Source: GCA-2686295 sp964402995 (GTDB lineage Archaea; Nanobdellota; Nanobdellia; Woesearchaeales; GCA-2686295). From it: DNA of 64,000 nt. The notes under the pieces were generated by a model, which saw only the letters and a program-made list of their open reading frames with translations, searched no databases and was not told where the DNA came from. Below, one piece after another: positions 1 to 7,849 of this stretch (position 1 is its first letter; each line of letters starts with the position of its first letter). The stretch lies in assembly GCA_964402995.1 (NCBI GenBank), contig CAYOEA010000001.1:186001-250000 (forward strand), written 5' to 3'. The translations under genes and the position numbers were made by a program.

Positions 1-335
1 AGCTTTAAATTTCGCTCAATAGCAGTACTAATTCTTTGCTGCCATTTTCTTAGTCTGAAGAATTTAGATTTTCCTTTATTGTCAAGACCGTACAAGTCTG
101 CTTTTCTACCAATGTCAGTTCCCAATCCTTTATCGAATTGAGTGTAGCTCATAGGAGCTCCTGTTCGTCTTTTCTTTTCTGCAGCTTCTGCGTCGAATTC
201 TCGCCATTCTTGGTCAAAATCAACCATTTTGTCTTCTATGACAAGACCACAGTCCTTACAAATGATTTCCCCTCGTTCTTGATGATGGAATAGATTAATA
301 CTGCCACATTCTGGACATTTTTTGACAAATTGCAA
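1..335 (-). CDS. tfb: Transcription initiation factor TFB (N-terminal part)
   Basis: Archaeal TFIIB homologue that bridges TBP on the TATA box and RNA polymerase. The visible N-terminal ~111 residues hold a zinc ribbon (CPEC and CKDC pairs, about residues 7-29) and the B-finger/reader with a REFDAE stretch and RTGAPMSYTQFDKGLGT. The cyclin repeats lie beyond the left window edge, so the gene is partial here. The start chosen is TTG at 335-333, because GGGGGTG (347-341) sits 5 nt upstream and no ATG lies before the zinc ribbon. A TATA-like TTTATAAAG at about 382-390 would drive it. The family is certain; the start is good but not proven. Confidence 0.95.
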   Translation of the reverse strand, partial: MQFVKKCPECGSINLFHHQERGEIICKDCGLVIEDKMVDFDQEWREFDAEAAEKKRRTGAPMSYTQFDKGLGTDIGRKADLYGLDNKGKSKFFRLRKWQQRISTAIERNLK

Positions 336-476
336 CTGTACACCCCCGTACAATAGTTTATAATAATACACCCTAACAATAAACTTTATAAATAAAAACG
401 TTACGGGGTTTATAAAGGTTTGGTTTTTTCTCGTCCTAGAGCCTTTTTCTCGACGATACAAACTATTTTCGAAAGA

Positions 477-514
477 TTTATATAGGAGATATACTAGTAT
501 ACTCTAAAGTATAC
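477..514 (+). promoter_or_regulatory. TATA box and palindromic operator upstream of the 76-aa gene
   Basis: A TATA box TTTATATA (477-484) is followed by a perfect 12-bp palindrome TATACTAGTATA (490-501). Overlapping it is an inverted repeat GTATACT (497-503), spacer CTAA, AGTATAC (508-514). These lie between the TATA box and the ATG at 529, around the expected transcription start. That position suits a repressor that blocks initiation. The regulator is unknown. Confidence 0.55.
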
Positions 515-528
515 CAAGATACTATAAG

Positions 529-759
529 ATGGTTCGAATGAGAAAACTAAGCGAAATAAGAAATAGAGAAAATGAAATCAAAGTAGAAGAAACAGTAGTC
601 TTCGAAATACACCAAGAAGGAGAAGTATTTCAATTTAACTACCATTTTAACCTAAAAGCAGATCCAACAAAAAATAACGGAGATATCATGGTTGATTGTG
701 AAGAAGAATTAAATCTACCAACATCATGGCTCACAGATGAAACTCAAAAACAATTCTAA
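529..759 (+). CDS. Small acidic hypothetical protein, 76 aa
   Basis: Not recognised. A soluble, charged 76-residue protein with no signal peptide or membrane segment. A basic start (MVRMRKLSEIRNRENEIK) is followed by a likely beta-rich middle (TVVFEIHQEGEVFQFNYHF) and an acidic end. It is divergent from TFB and has its own TATA box and palindromic operator-like sites. Its stop codon TAA (757-759) lies inside the first unit of a 12-bp tandem repeat, so the end of the gene has been amplified. The orderly promoter and in-frame length make it a likely real gene; the function is unknown. Confidence 0.6.
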   Translation: MVRMRKLSEIRNRENEIKVEETVVFEIHQEGEVFQFNYHFNLKADPTKNNGDIMVDCEEELNLPTSWLTDETQKQF

Positions 760-814
760 GTAAAACTCTAAGTAAAACTCTAAGTAAAACTCTAAGTAAA
801 ACTCTAAGTAAAAC
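755..814 (+). repeat. Five perfect 12-bp tandem repeats at a gene end
   Basis: TCTAAGTAAAAC is repeated five times without change (755-766, 767-778, 779-790, 791-802, 803-814). The first copy contains the TAA stop of the preceding gene, so every copy carries the same stop triplet. Confidence 0.95.
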
Positions 815-842
815 TAGCTAAAACATATAACTAATTTTAGTC

Positions 843-1094
843 TTAATTAAAGAAAGTTGTATGAATAGATAACACAACTAAAAGAGAAATAGTCATAGAC
901 ATAAAACGCATAGTACTAGGGTGATGAATATCTGCAATCCTAAACGCAGGATAAATAGCCAATAAACAAGCAGTAAAGGTGGCTAACAATATTAAAACCT
1001 CAGAACCAACATTATTAGATAAAAGAAGAGTAAGCATAATAAAAAGTATAATACCGGCAAAGATCAAGGATATATTTATTCTAAATTTAAGCAT
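843..1094 (-). CDS. Small membrane protein, 83 aa
   Basis: Not recognised. It has three predicted hydrophobic helices (about residues 8-25, 31-48 and 66-80), with a short RIADIHHPSTMRFM loop before the last. No catalytic motif is visible. It is convergent with the 76-aa gene and divergent from the next small membrane gene. Size and composition are those of many orphan DPANN membrane proteins. Evidence is hydrophobic pattern and intact frame only. Confidence 0.5.
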   Translation of the reverse strand: MLKFRINISLIFAGIILFIMLTLLLSNNVGSEVLILLATFTACLLAIYPAFRIADIHHPSTMRFMSMTISLLVVLSIHTTFFN

Positions 1095-1265
1095 AAATAA
1101 AATATTAACTAAACAGTATATAAAATTTTTGAATCGAATAAAAAGTGATGCCTAAAATGATATTTTATTGAAATAAAAAAGTTTATAATATGTCAAATAA
1201 AATATAAAGTAAAACTAAATTAAAAAAATACTATTAAATTAATTAATTTAGGGGGTAAAAATAAA

Positions 1266-1448
1266 ATGGCAATAGGCGGAACAATTGGATGGATAATTGC
1301 ATTAATTTGTGCAATATGGGTTATACACGACGTATGGACTACAAAGAAGAAGATGACTCAAGGACACAAAATTGTGTGGACAATCTGTGCAATCATATTT
1401 AGTATTATAACTGCAATTGTATATTACTTTGTAGTGTATAAGAAATAA
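1266..1448 (+). CDS. Two-helix small membrane protein, PLDc_N-like
   Basis: A 60-residue protein with two hydrophobic helices (about 5-22 and 37-56) joined by a basic TTKKKMTQGHKIVW loop. The loop followed by W and a second helix ending in a YYF pattern resembles the phospholipase-D/cardiolipin synthase N-terminal (PLDc_N) membrane hairpin, but no catalytic domain follows, so a function cannot be given. A GGGGG-rich SD-like site (about 1250-1254) lies before the ATG. An 11-T run follows the gene at 1465-1475. Confidence 0.65.
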   Translation: MAIGGTIGWIIALICAIWVIHDVWTTKKKMTQGHKIVWTICAIIFSIITAIVYYFVVYKK

Positions 1449-1464
1449 ATGATCAAAAAAGTAA

Positions 1465-1475
1465 TTTTTTTTTTT
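1465..1475 (+). terminator. Poly-T terminator
   Basis: A run of eleven T, then ATTTTTT, lies 17 nt after the stop of the upstream plus-strand gene and next to the end of the converging glycosyltransferase gene. Archaeal RNA polymerase terminates at such T tracts. Confidence 0.55.
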
Positions 1476-2643
1476 ATTTTTTAGAATTCTTAATTAAATC
1501 ATTTAAGGTTTTTTCCCAAACAGGAATCACATTCTTCAAATCATGTTGTTTAACTAATTTATTGGTTCCTTTTTTCATCTTATTAAAAACCACCCCATCT
1601 TGAACTAATTTTAAAATAGCGTCCGCGAATAGTTTAGGACTGTCAGCTTTAACAATAAAACCATTCTCACCATTTATAATTAAATCAGGAACACCTCGCT
1701 TATTCACACCAACACAAGGTAAACCACAAGCTTGAGATTCTAAAATAGTCAAAGGTTGATTTTCAGTCTTTGAAGCAGTAACAAAAATATCCGCATCATT
1801 AATCATTCCAGAATTAACCAATTTATCATAAGGAATTCTCCCTACAAGATTAACACTTTTTTCTAACTTCAAGTCTATTATTTGTTTTTTAATCAAATCA
1901 AACTGAGGACCGCTTCCAACAATCAACAATTTTGTATCAGGAGCTTTTTGAACAACTAATTTAAAACTTTCAATCAAAACATCAACAGATTTTTCATAAG
2001 CAACCCTGCCAATAAATAACAAAGTTTTACCTTTAGGTTTTGAGTTTGATTTAGATTTCGGTTTTGCCTTTTTTTTAAAGAAATTTATATCAATACCATT
2101 TGAAATAACTTTTATTGGAGTCTTACAACCCATCTTAAGCATAGCATCACGAGTACTAGGTGCAGGCGAAGTAACAAAATCAGTATTGTTAAAAAATGAA
2201 TTTAAGAATTTCCAAGTTGCTTTTTCCATAAACTTGAAGTCAAGTTTAATTTGTTTAAGATATTCAGGATCAGCAAAGAAAGTGTGAAATGTTCCTACTA
2301 CAGGAATATTTTGTTTTTTACCAACCTTAATTGCTTGACGAGCTAAAAACTGAGTTCCATTATAATGAATAACTTGAATATTAAATTTTTTTATAAGTTT
2401 AATAAGACTCCTAGTAGAAATTAAAGCAAAACGAAATTCCTCATAAAAAAGTGCTGGAACAGAAAATATTCTATGAACAATAATGTTTTTGTGTTTTAAC
2501 TCTTTGAAATTTGATTTAAATCTTGGAGCAATAATGTGAACTTTATGACCCCCATCAGCCAAACCTTTAGCCATAGCTACAGTCGCAGTTACAACCCCAT
2601 TTACTTGTGGAGTAAAGATGTCACAAAAAAGTGCAATGTTCAA
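1474..2643 (-). CDS. GT4-family glycosyltransferase
   Basis: A retaining GT-B glycosyltransferase that moves a sugar from a nucleotide donor, probably to a lipid or glycan at the inner membrane face. The N-terminal Rossmann half starts with MNIALFCDIFTPQVNGV, the usual opening of PimB/diacylglycerol-glucosyltransferase-like GT4 enzymes. The C-terminal half has LLFIGRVAYEKSVDVLIESF and the catalytic EX7E motif at E294/E302 in ASKTENQPLTILESQACGLP. The length of 389 aa is normal. A Lys/Ser-rich linker (about 191-206) is unusual. The frame starts at TTG with GAGGT about 12 nt upstream. Donor and acceptor cannot be told from sequence. Confidence 0.9.
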   Translation of the reverse strand: MNIALFCDIFTPQVNGVVTATVAMAKGLADGGHKVHIIAPRFKSNFKELKHKNIIVHRIFSVPALFYEEFRFALISTRSLIKLIKKFNIQVIHYNGTQFLARQAIKVGKKQNIPVVGTFHTFFADPEYLKQIKLDFKFMEKATWKFLNSFFNNTDFVTSPAPSTRDAMLKMGCKTPIKVISNGIDINFFKKKAKPKSKSNSKPKGKTLLFIGRVAYEKSVDVLIESFKLVVQKAPDTKLLIVGSGPQFDLIKKQIIDLKLEKSVNLVGRIPYDKLVNSGMINDADIFVTASKTENQPLTILESQACGLPCVGVNKRGVPDLIINGENGFIVKADSPKLFADAILKLVQDGVVFNKMKKGTNKLVKQHDLKNVIPVWEKTLNDLIKNSKK

Positions 2644-2734
2644 TTTTTATTTGTACCTCAACTTAAAAAATAATTAACATAATTAACATAAAACTAACGC
2701 CCGCAACCACATATAAAACTTTCGATGAGAAAAA

Positions 2735-3196
2735 TTAGTGAATGAAAACTAAATAAGCAACTAATGCGAGGAGTGCATAATTTGCGAGAAGTGCAGGGAG
2801 TTTAATCCAATGATAACCATTAAATTTGTAATTTGAAAACGGATACATAAATGGAGTTCCAAAAAACTCTTTTGGATGAAGTGGAATATCAACTAATATA
2901 TGAAGTATCCAAGGAAGAATATAATATGACGCAGTTCTAAATGTAAAAAATAAGATTATGAAAAGTACAGCTGTTAAAATAAGACTATGAGTATAATTAT
3001 AAATTTCTACAACATAAGGTGGAAATTTTCTAGCCATCATTTTCTTTGGAGTAAATCGTTTTTCTACAAAGATAATTCTAACAGAGTCAATAGAGAAAGC
3101 TAGAATATCTGGAAATATTGAAAAGAAAATAACTAACCAAGGATTAAGTTTATGAAAAATTATGAGTCCCCAAAGTGCATGCGCTATAATATCCAT
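2735..3196 (-). CDS. YdjM-like membrane-bound metal-dependent hydrolase
   Basis: A small integral membrane protein (153 aa) with several hydrophobic helices. Its conserved polar spots match the YdjM/DUF457 family: an N-terminal DIIAHALWG histidine, FPDILAF, NYTHSLI and HILVDIPLHP. In that family these His/Asp residues are thought to hold a metal at the membrane, and a phospholipase-like role is suggested. It lies 15 nt downstream of the C45-like gene on the same strand, so the two may be co-transcribed. The substrate is unknown. Confidence 0.75.
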   Translation of the reverse strand: MDIIAHALWGLIIFHKLNPWLVIFFSIFPDILAFSIDSVRIIFVEKRFTPKKMMARKFPPYVVEIYNYTHSLILTAVLFIILFFTFRTASYYILPWILHILVDIPLHPKEFFGTPFMYPFSNYKFNGYHWIKLPALLANYALLALVAYLVFIH

Positions 3197-3211
3197 AAGA
3201 TCACCAATTAA

Positions 3212-4360
3212 TTATAAATCAATCTCCACAAATTTACCTGATCTTGAAACAGGCGCTTTAGAACCATTAGAAATAATTATTTTCTTATTAGTAACATCAA
3301 GAATAAAACTTTGAACAGTTCCACGATTAGCTATAGACGATCCAGTCTCAAGATGTTTTAAGCCATTGCTTTGATCTTGTAACAAGAAGATTGAGTCTTG
3401 GATTGAAAGTGTGCGCCTTCCTTTGAAAAAGTCTTCAAATGTTTTTTGCCTAAGAAGACTCCCCTTTATAGAACCATAATGATATTTTGACATTTTTTTA
3501 GTTTTGAAATGTGTAGTACACCAAAGTTTGTTTGATTTAGATTTAATTTCTTCATAATCAAAAGGATTACGTTCAAAAACTGAGATTTGTTTTTCTTTCT
3601 CACTAGTAACTTGGAGAGTAACAGATCGTACAGGAAAATTATTTGCAATATATTTTCTAACTTGAGCCATGTTTTTTGTTCCCTCTAAAATTTGTCTCAT
3701 ATAAGTACTACTTGCAAGCCCAGATTCAAAAGTATCTTCATGACAATAAGCAACTCGATGAGAGTTTACAACAATCCCATGCTCATTAAAACCATTAATG
3801 ACACCTGAAAAGAAAGGAACACTGACATGATGATAAGTATTATAACCTTTAATAGACATTTTAATAACTAAAGATTTAGCGTATTTTAAGGAACCTCTTG
3901 TCCAAGTAGGTTTAATATCAGTATTTCGTCCAACAAGTAATGAGTCGCCATTAAAGAAAGAAAATGTTGAACAGTGAAATCCTAACTTTTTGAAGATATC
4001 ATAAATAAAATTTGATAAGTATAATAATCTATAAGAAACACCAGCACCTTTTGCCATTCCTTTTAATTCTTCAATATGTTCTTTTGGAATAGATAATCCC
4101 TTAAGATGTTTTTTTACATAAAGATAAAGGAAAGTTAAAGGAATTCGATGAAGAATCTTTTTAGTCAATCTTAACGCAGGATGTTTCACCTTTTTTAGAA
4201 GTTTACCTTGAATAAGACCTGCATCATAATGATTCTGCGCATTAATTTTCATATAATAAACGCCATGATAGTAAGTAATAGAAGAAGTTCCAATATAAGC
4301 TTCTTTAATAAGAGGTTTTCGTTTAAGCCCAAGTTTAACCTTTACGTTTAGTTTTACCAA
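3212..4360 (-). CDS. C45/acyl-CoA:6-APA acyltransferase-like Ntn hydrolase
   Basis: An amidohydrolase-like protein of the choloylglycine/AAT (peptidase C45) group. These proteins mature by self-cleavage before a Cys that then acts as nucleophile. The candidate is C130 in GFHCSTFSF, followed by the family-typical LLVGRNTDIKP and then GVINGFNEHGIVVNSHR. The ~129-residue pre-sequence contains HYDAGLIQGKLLK, which matches the alpha chain of the family. A C-terminal SNGSKAPVS strand agrees with it. The length of 382 aa is ordinary. Substrate is unknown; a lipid amide or peptide amide would fit the envelope neighbours. Confidence 0.8.
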   Translation of the reverse strand: MVKLNVKVKLGLKRKPLIKEAYIGTSSITYYHGVYYMKINAQNHYDAGLIQGKLLKKVKHPALRLTKKILHRIPLTFLYLYVKKHLKGLSIPKEHIEELKGMAKGAGVSYRLLYLSNFIYDIFKKLGFHCSTFSFFNGDSLLVGRNTDIKPTWTRGSLKYAKSLVIKMSIKGYNTYHHVSVPFFSGVINGFNEHGIVVNSHRVAYCHEDTFESGLASSTYMRQILEGTKNMAQVRKYIANNFPVRSVTLQVTSEKEKQISVFERNPFDYEEIKSKSNKLWCTTHFKTKKMSKYHYGSIKGSLLRQKTFEDFFKGRRTLSIQDSIFLLQDQSNGLKHLETGSSIANRGTVQSFILDVTNKKIIISNGSKAPVSRSGKFVEIDL

Positions 4361-4467
4361 TATTAATCAACCATTTAATTATTTAGTTTCAAAACGAAAC
4401 ACTTCTATAAATAGATTTAGTTTTTTAAGAAAAGAAAAGATAAGAAAAAAAATTAATGGTTAAAAAA

Positions 4468-5910
4468 TTAGTAACTCTTACCAAAATGAGTATAAGCTAC
4501 TGCATCTTTATCACAATGGACACATTTTTTACCTGGATTCTTTTGATCAAAAGGAGTGTTTAGACTCTTTGCACCTGGAATTATATCTTTAATTGCTTCT
4601 TCACATTCGCGAGCGCCACACCATGGAACTAATGCGAATTTCTTTGAAGAAATAATTGATTTCATTGCTTCGAAGTCATCAGTTTTAACGATATTATCTT
4701 CTAAGAATTTTTTAGCTTTTGTAAATAAATCTTTTTGGATAGTCTCTGCTAATTCTTTAACTTTAGATTTAACATCTGCAAATAGAACAGGAAATTTTTC
4801 TCCAGTGTCTCTTCTTGCCACCATAACATGACCTTTGTCTAAATCTTTTGGACCAAGTTCAATTCTAATTGGAACACCTTTCATTTCCCACTGATTAAAT
4901 TTCCAACCAGGACTATAATTATCTCGGCTATCAAGTTTAACTCTAAGGTCTCCTGCTAGCTGTTCTTGAATCTCATTTGATTTTGCTAAAACTTCATCTT
5001 TAGTTTTCTCAAATATAATTGGAACAATAACTACTTGAATTGGAGCAATCTTTGGAGGCAATACTAAACCTTTATCATCGCCATGAATTGCAAGCATCAT
5101 ACCAATAGATCTTGTTGAAAGACCCCATGAGTTTTGCCAAGGGTGTTGTTTCTTTTGATTTTCATCAGTGTAAATTATATCAAAGCTTTTTGCAAAGTTT
5201 TGTCCAAGCATATGAGTTGTTCCACCTTGAATTGCCTTCCCATCTGGAAACATTGCTTCAACACTATTTGTATAAACTGCGCCTGCAAACTTTTCTTTCT
5301 CAGATTTCTTCCCTTTCATAACTGGAACAGATAATAAGTCTTCAAAAACTTCAGTATATTTATCAAGAATTACAAAAGTTTCTGCTTCTGCTTCTGCGCG
5401 TGATGCAAAAACAGTGTGCCCTTCTTGCCATAAGAACTCTCGCCCTCTAAGAAATGGCATAGGATGTTTAAATTCCCACCTAACAATATTAACCCACTGA
5501 TTAATTAGTAATGGTAAATCATGATAACTCTTAATCCATTTACTGTATGAATCATACATAATAGTCTCGGATGTTGGTCTTACGGCCAATCTTTCAGGAA
5601 GTTTACTGTTTCCTCCATGAGTCACCCATGCAACCTCAGGACTAAATCCTTCGACATGATCTTTTTCTTTAGTTAGTAAGTGCTCAGGTATGAAAATTGG
5701 AAAATATGCGTTCTGTACGCCTAGTGCTTTTAGTCTTGCATCTAGGAATCCCTTTATTGTATCCCACATCGCAAATGAATATGGTCTATAAACCATACAA
5801 CCTGAAACGTCGGTGTACTCTACAAGTTCCGCTTTAGTGATTACTTGAGTGTACCATTCTGAGAAGTTCTCAGCTTTCTTTACAGTTATTCCTTTTTCAT
5901 TGGTTTTCAT
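4468..5910 (-). CDS. proS: Prolyl-tRNA synthetase, archaeal type
   Basis: Charges tRNA-Pro with proline. The class II core has RLAVRPTSETIMYDSYSKW, EGHTVFASRAEAEAET and IQGGTTHMLGQNFAKSFDI. An anticodon-binding domain and the archaeal/eukaryotic-type C-terminal extension follow, with Zn cysteines (CGARECEE and CVHC) and a final Tyr, as in structures of this type. At 480 aa it is full length and has no editing insertion. A TATA sequence (5931-5941) 26 nt from the ATG suggests a leaderless transcript. Confidence 0.97.
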   Translation of the reverse strand: MKTNEKGITVKKAENFSEWYTQVITKAELVEYTDVSGCMVYRPYSFAMWDTIKGFLDARLKALGVQNAYFPIFIPEHLLTKEKDHVEGFSPEVAWVTHGGNSKLPERLAVRPTSETIMYDSYSKWIKSYHDLPLLINQWVNIVRWEFKHPMPFLRGREFLWQEGHTVFASRAEAEAETFVILDKYTEVFEDLLSVPVMKGKKSEKEKFAGAVYTNSVEAMFPDGKAIQGGTTHMLGQNFAKSFDIIYTDENQKKQHPWQNSWGLSTRSIGMMLAIHGDDKGLVLPPKIAPIQVVIVPIIFEKTKDEVLAKSNEIQEQLAGDLRVKLDSRDNYSPGWKFNQWEMKGVPIRIELGPKDLDKGHVMVARRDTGEKFPVLFADVKSKVKELAETIQKDLFTKAKKFLEDNIVKTDDFEAMKSIISSKKFALVPWCGARECEEAIKDIIPGAKSLNTPFDQKNPGKKCVHCDKDAVAYTHFGKSY

Positions 5911-5930
5911 GAGCTAAAAAAAAGAATTCA

Positions 5931-5941
5931 CTTATAAAAAG
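5931..5941 (-). promoter_or_regulatory. TATA box of proS
   Basis: CTTTTTATAAG on the minus strand is centred about 26 nt before the proS ATG, the usual distance from TATA box to transcription start in archaea. Translation would then begin at or near the 5' end of the mRNA. Confidence 0.5.
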
Positions 5942-6022
5942 CTTTTGATACTTTTGATAAAAACTTTAATTTAAGGGATAAAAACCTTAAGACTTAAAAA
6001 GTTGGAATGATTTTATAGATTT

Positions 6023-6265
6023 ATGATTGAAGCATTAATATTCATAGTTGTCGTGTTAATTCTGGCAATAGTTCTGTTCTTTTTTAGAAAGATTGCATTT
6101 TTTATATTAAACTCAGCTATTGGACTATTAGCACTATTCGGATTTAATTCACTATTTAATGCAGATGTAGTAATTAATCTATGGTCTATCCTAATAAGTG
6201 GGATTGGAGGCGCATTCGGTCTTGTTATCGTACTAATCCTGCACTTCCTAGGGCTAGCATTTTAG
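6023..6265 (+). CDS. BofA-like small membrane protein
   Basis: An 80-residue protein made almost wholly of hydrophobic helices. The pattern FFILNSAIGLLALFGFN, then VINLWSILISGIGGAFGLVIVLILHFLGLAF matches the sigma-K processing regulator BofA family, which is also found in archaea, where the role is unknown. The last 41 nt overlap the 3' end of a converging small gene on the other strand. Confidence 0.75.
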   Translation: MIEALIFIVVVLILAIVLFFFRKIAFFILNSAIGLLALFGFNSLFNADVVINLWSILISGIGGAFGLVIVLILHFLGLAF

Positions 6266-6452
6266 AAGCTCGTATTTTAGAAGTTTGTTCTACTAAAGAT
6301 GCATTCGGTTCATTCTCTCGAATTAATATTTTAGAAGATTTTTCATCTATTGCTTTATTTAGCCAATCGTAAACACATACGTTTGCAACTAATTTGCCAC
6401 TGACTCTTTCCGGATGGAAACAGTAATTTTTCATTCTGAACTCGCAGACCAT
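6225..6452 (-). CDS. Small cysteine-containing hypothetical protein, 75 aa
   Basis: Not recognised. A soluble 75-residue protein with three Cys in the first half (MVCEFRMKNYC, then NVCVYDW) that could bind a metal, and a basic C-terminus. Support comes from a strong SD, GAGGTGA, 8 nt before the ATG and from TATA-like AT-rich sequence further upstream. Its 3' end overlaps the BofA-like gene by 41 nt tail to tail, which is unusual but not rare in compact genomes. Confidence 0.5.
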   Translation of the reverse strand: MVCEFRMKNYCFHPERVSGKLVANVCVYDWLNKAIDEKSSKILIRENEPNASLVEQTSKIRASKMLALGSAGLVR

Positions 6453-6581
6453 AATTTATTCACCTCGCCAAAGGAACTGGATTGTATTTCTGTATACTAA
6501 AACCTATATTAGTATAACATATATATAAACCTTTTGATTTCTTATTCACTCATAACAGACAAATTTATAAACTTAAGAATG

Positions 6582-7370
6582 AAAACAAAAGACATGATAA
6601 AACTAACATTCAAAATTCTAATAGCGGTATTAATACTTGCAGGAGCATTATTCGCATATAACCAATATTCAGATTCAGACATCACATTAAATGGCATCAC
6701 AGGAAAAACAATTGCAGAACTACCAGAGACTATAGATGATGCAAAGGAAGGAATTGAAAATTTAAATGATGGAATAAATGAAGGCATCGATAAAATGAAT
6801 GATGTAAATGATGCATTAAATGGGGACGATGCAGAAATAAAGGCCGATGAAGAAGATGAGTTAAGCTTAACAGAGAAACTAAAAAACACATTAGACGACG
6901 CATTAGGAATAGTATCCACTAATGAACAACTAGAAAGCATATTAGAACTAAGAACAGAATCAATAAAACAAAACACAATCGGACTTGCAAAGAAAATATC
7001 AGAACTTGAATCAGTTCTTGGAGATTCAAAAGAAGCAAATGTTCGAAAGAATTGGGAAAACATACTAGGATGTGTATATATAGCATGCCAAGATAAAGAT
7101 TATATTTCATTAATCGACTCAGTAGCACTTACCAAGAAGAATGATAAAAACGTTGCAATACACTCACTAATTGAAACTTATGAATTCTGGAATTCAAATA
7201 ACGTAGTTTATTTCTCAGAGTCATTAACACAAACAGATGAACTAATTGAGAAACTAGACCAAGAAGAAATAAGTGTTATGTGGCAAGACATTGTTGATTG
7301 TAATGCTAAATGTCAAAACTTTGAAGAACAAATAATTCTAACAATAAAAGAAATTAATTTACTAGCGTAA
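6582..7370 (+). CDS. Membrane-anchored helical protein, unknown function
   Basis: Not recognised. The ATG at 6582 is preferred over an in-frame TTG at 6534, because the TATA stretch ATATATATAAAC (about 6519-6530) would place the transcript start between them. The 262-aa product has a signal anchor (KLTFKILIAVLILAGALFAY), a Gly/Asp/Asn-rich acidic stretch (NDGINEGIDKMNDVNDALNG) and a long helical external domain with cysteines (CVYIAC, CNAKC) that could form disulfides. Its end overlaps the converging OB-fold gene by 17 nt. Confidence 0.65.
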   Translation, partial: KTKDMIKLTFKILIAVLILAGALFAYNQYSDSDITLNGITGKTIAELPETIDDAKEGIENLNDGINEGIDKMNDVNDALNGDDAEIKADEEDELSLTEKLKNTLDDALGIVSTNEQLESILELRTESIKQNTIGLAKKISELESVLGDSKEANVRKNWENILGCVYIACQDKDYISLIDSVALTKKNDKNVAIHSLIETYEFWNSNNVVYFSESLTQTDELIEKLDQEEISVMWQDIVDCNAKCQNFEEQIILTIKEINLLA

Positions 7371-7716
7371 TCACATCAGCAATAATTTGCATTTGATTAG
7401 AATAATAATCAATAGACCCTTGAACAGATATGTAATTGTCTTTTTGATTTTTACTTTCAGATAAATTAATTTTAGAAAAAGTGATCACTTTAATTTGAGA
7501 GCAATAATTCAGATTAAAAGAAGAATAAGTGTCAGACGAACGAATATTTGTTGCAAAACCGTTTAATTTAATTGAAGAATCAAGATTATCTGGATCTAAA
7601 ATTGCTTCCGCAGAAGTTTCAATATTTGATAATTGTAGAATTAAGAATAAAGAAATTATGCCTGCAATAGAGCAGAATAATGCAATTTTTAGTAAAAATA
7701 AATCATCCATGAACAA
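7354..7716 (-). CDS. Membrane-anchored OB-fold-like protein
   Basis: A 120-residue protein with an N-terminal membrane helix (about residues 8-28, LLKIALFCSIAGIISLFLIL) followed by a small beta-rich domain. The pattern IKLNGFATNIRSSD, QIKVITFSKI, YISVQGSIDYYSNQMQIIAD resembles the OB-fold of archaeal membrane-anchored nucleic-acid-binding-like domains, in which a V.G.v...y.g..ei.a ending is typical. The fold is inferred; nucleic acid binding outside the membrane is not established. It overlaps the preceding gene tail to tail. Confidence 0.6.
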   Translation of the reverse strand: MFMDDLFLLKIALFCSIAGIISLFLILQLSNIETSAEAILDPDNLDSSIKLNGFATNIRSSDTYSSFNLNYCSQIKVITFSKINLSESKNQKDNYISVQGSIDYYSNQMQIIADVITLVN

Positions 7717-7849
7717 ATTAAAGAATATTTTATTTAATATGAATTACCATGAATTATTCGAATAAAATACGAAATTACTAGTAAAAAAATAGATTAAAGA
7801 GTAAAACTTAAGAATAAACTCTAATTCTGAAGAATAATTCAAAGTAAAA

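Noticed and set aside
6542..7063. 173-codon open frame on the minus strand
   Set aside because: Ser/Phe-rich mirror of the membrane-anchored helical protein on the plus strand, with no SD or promoter.
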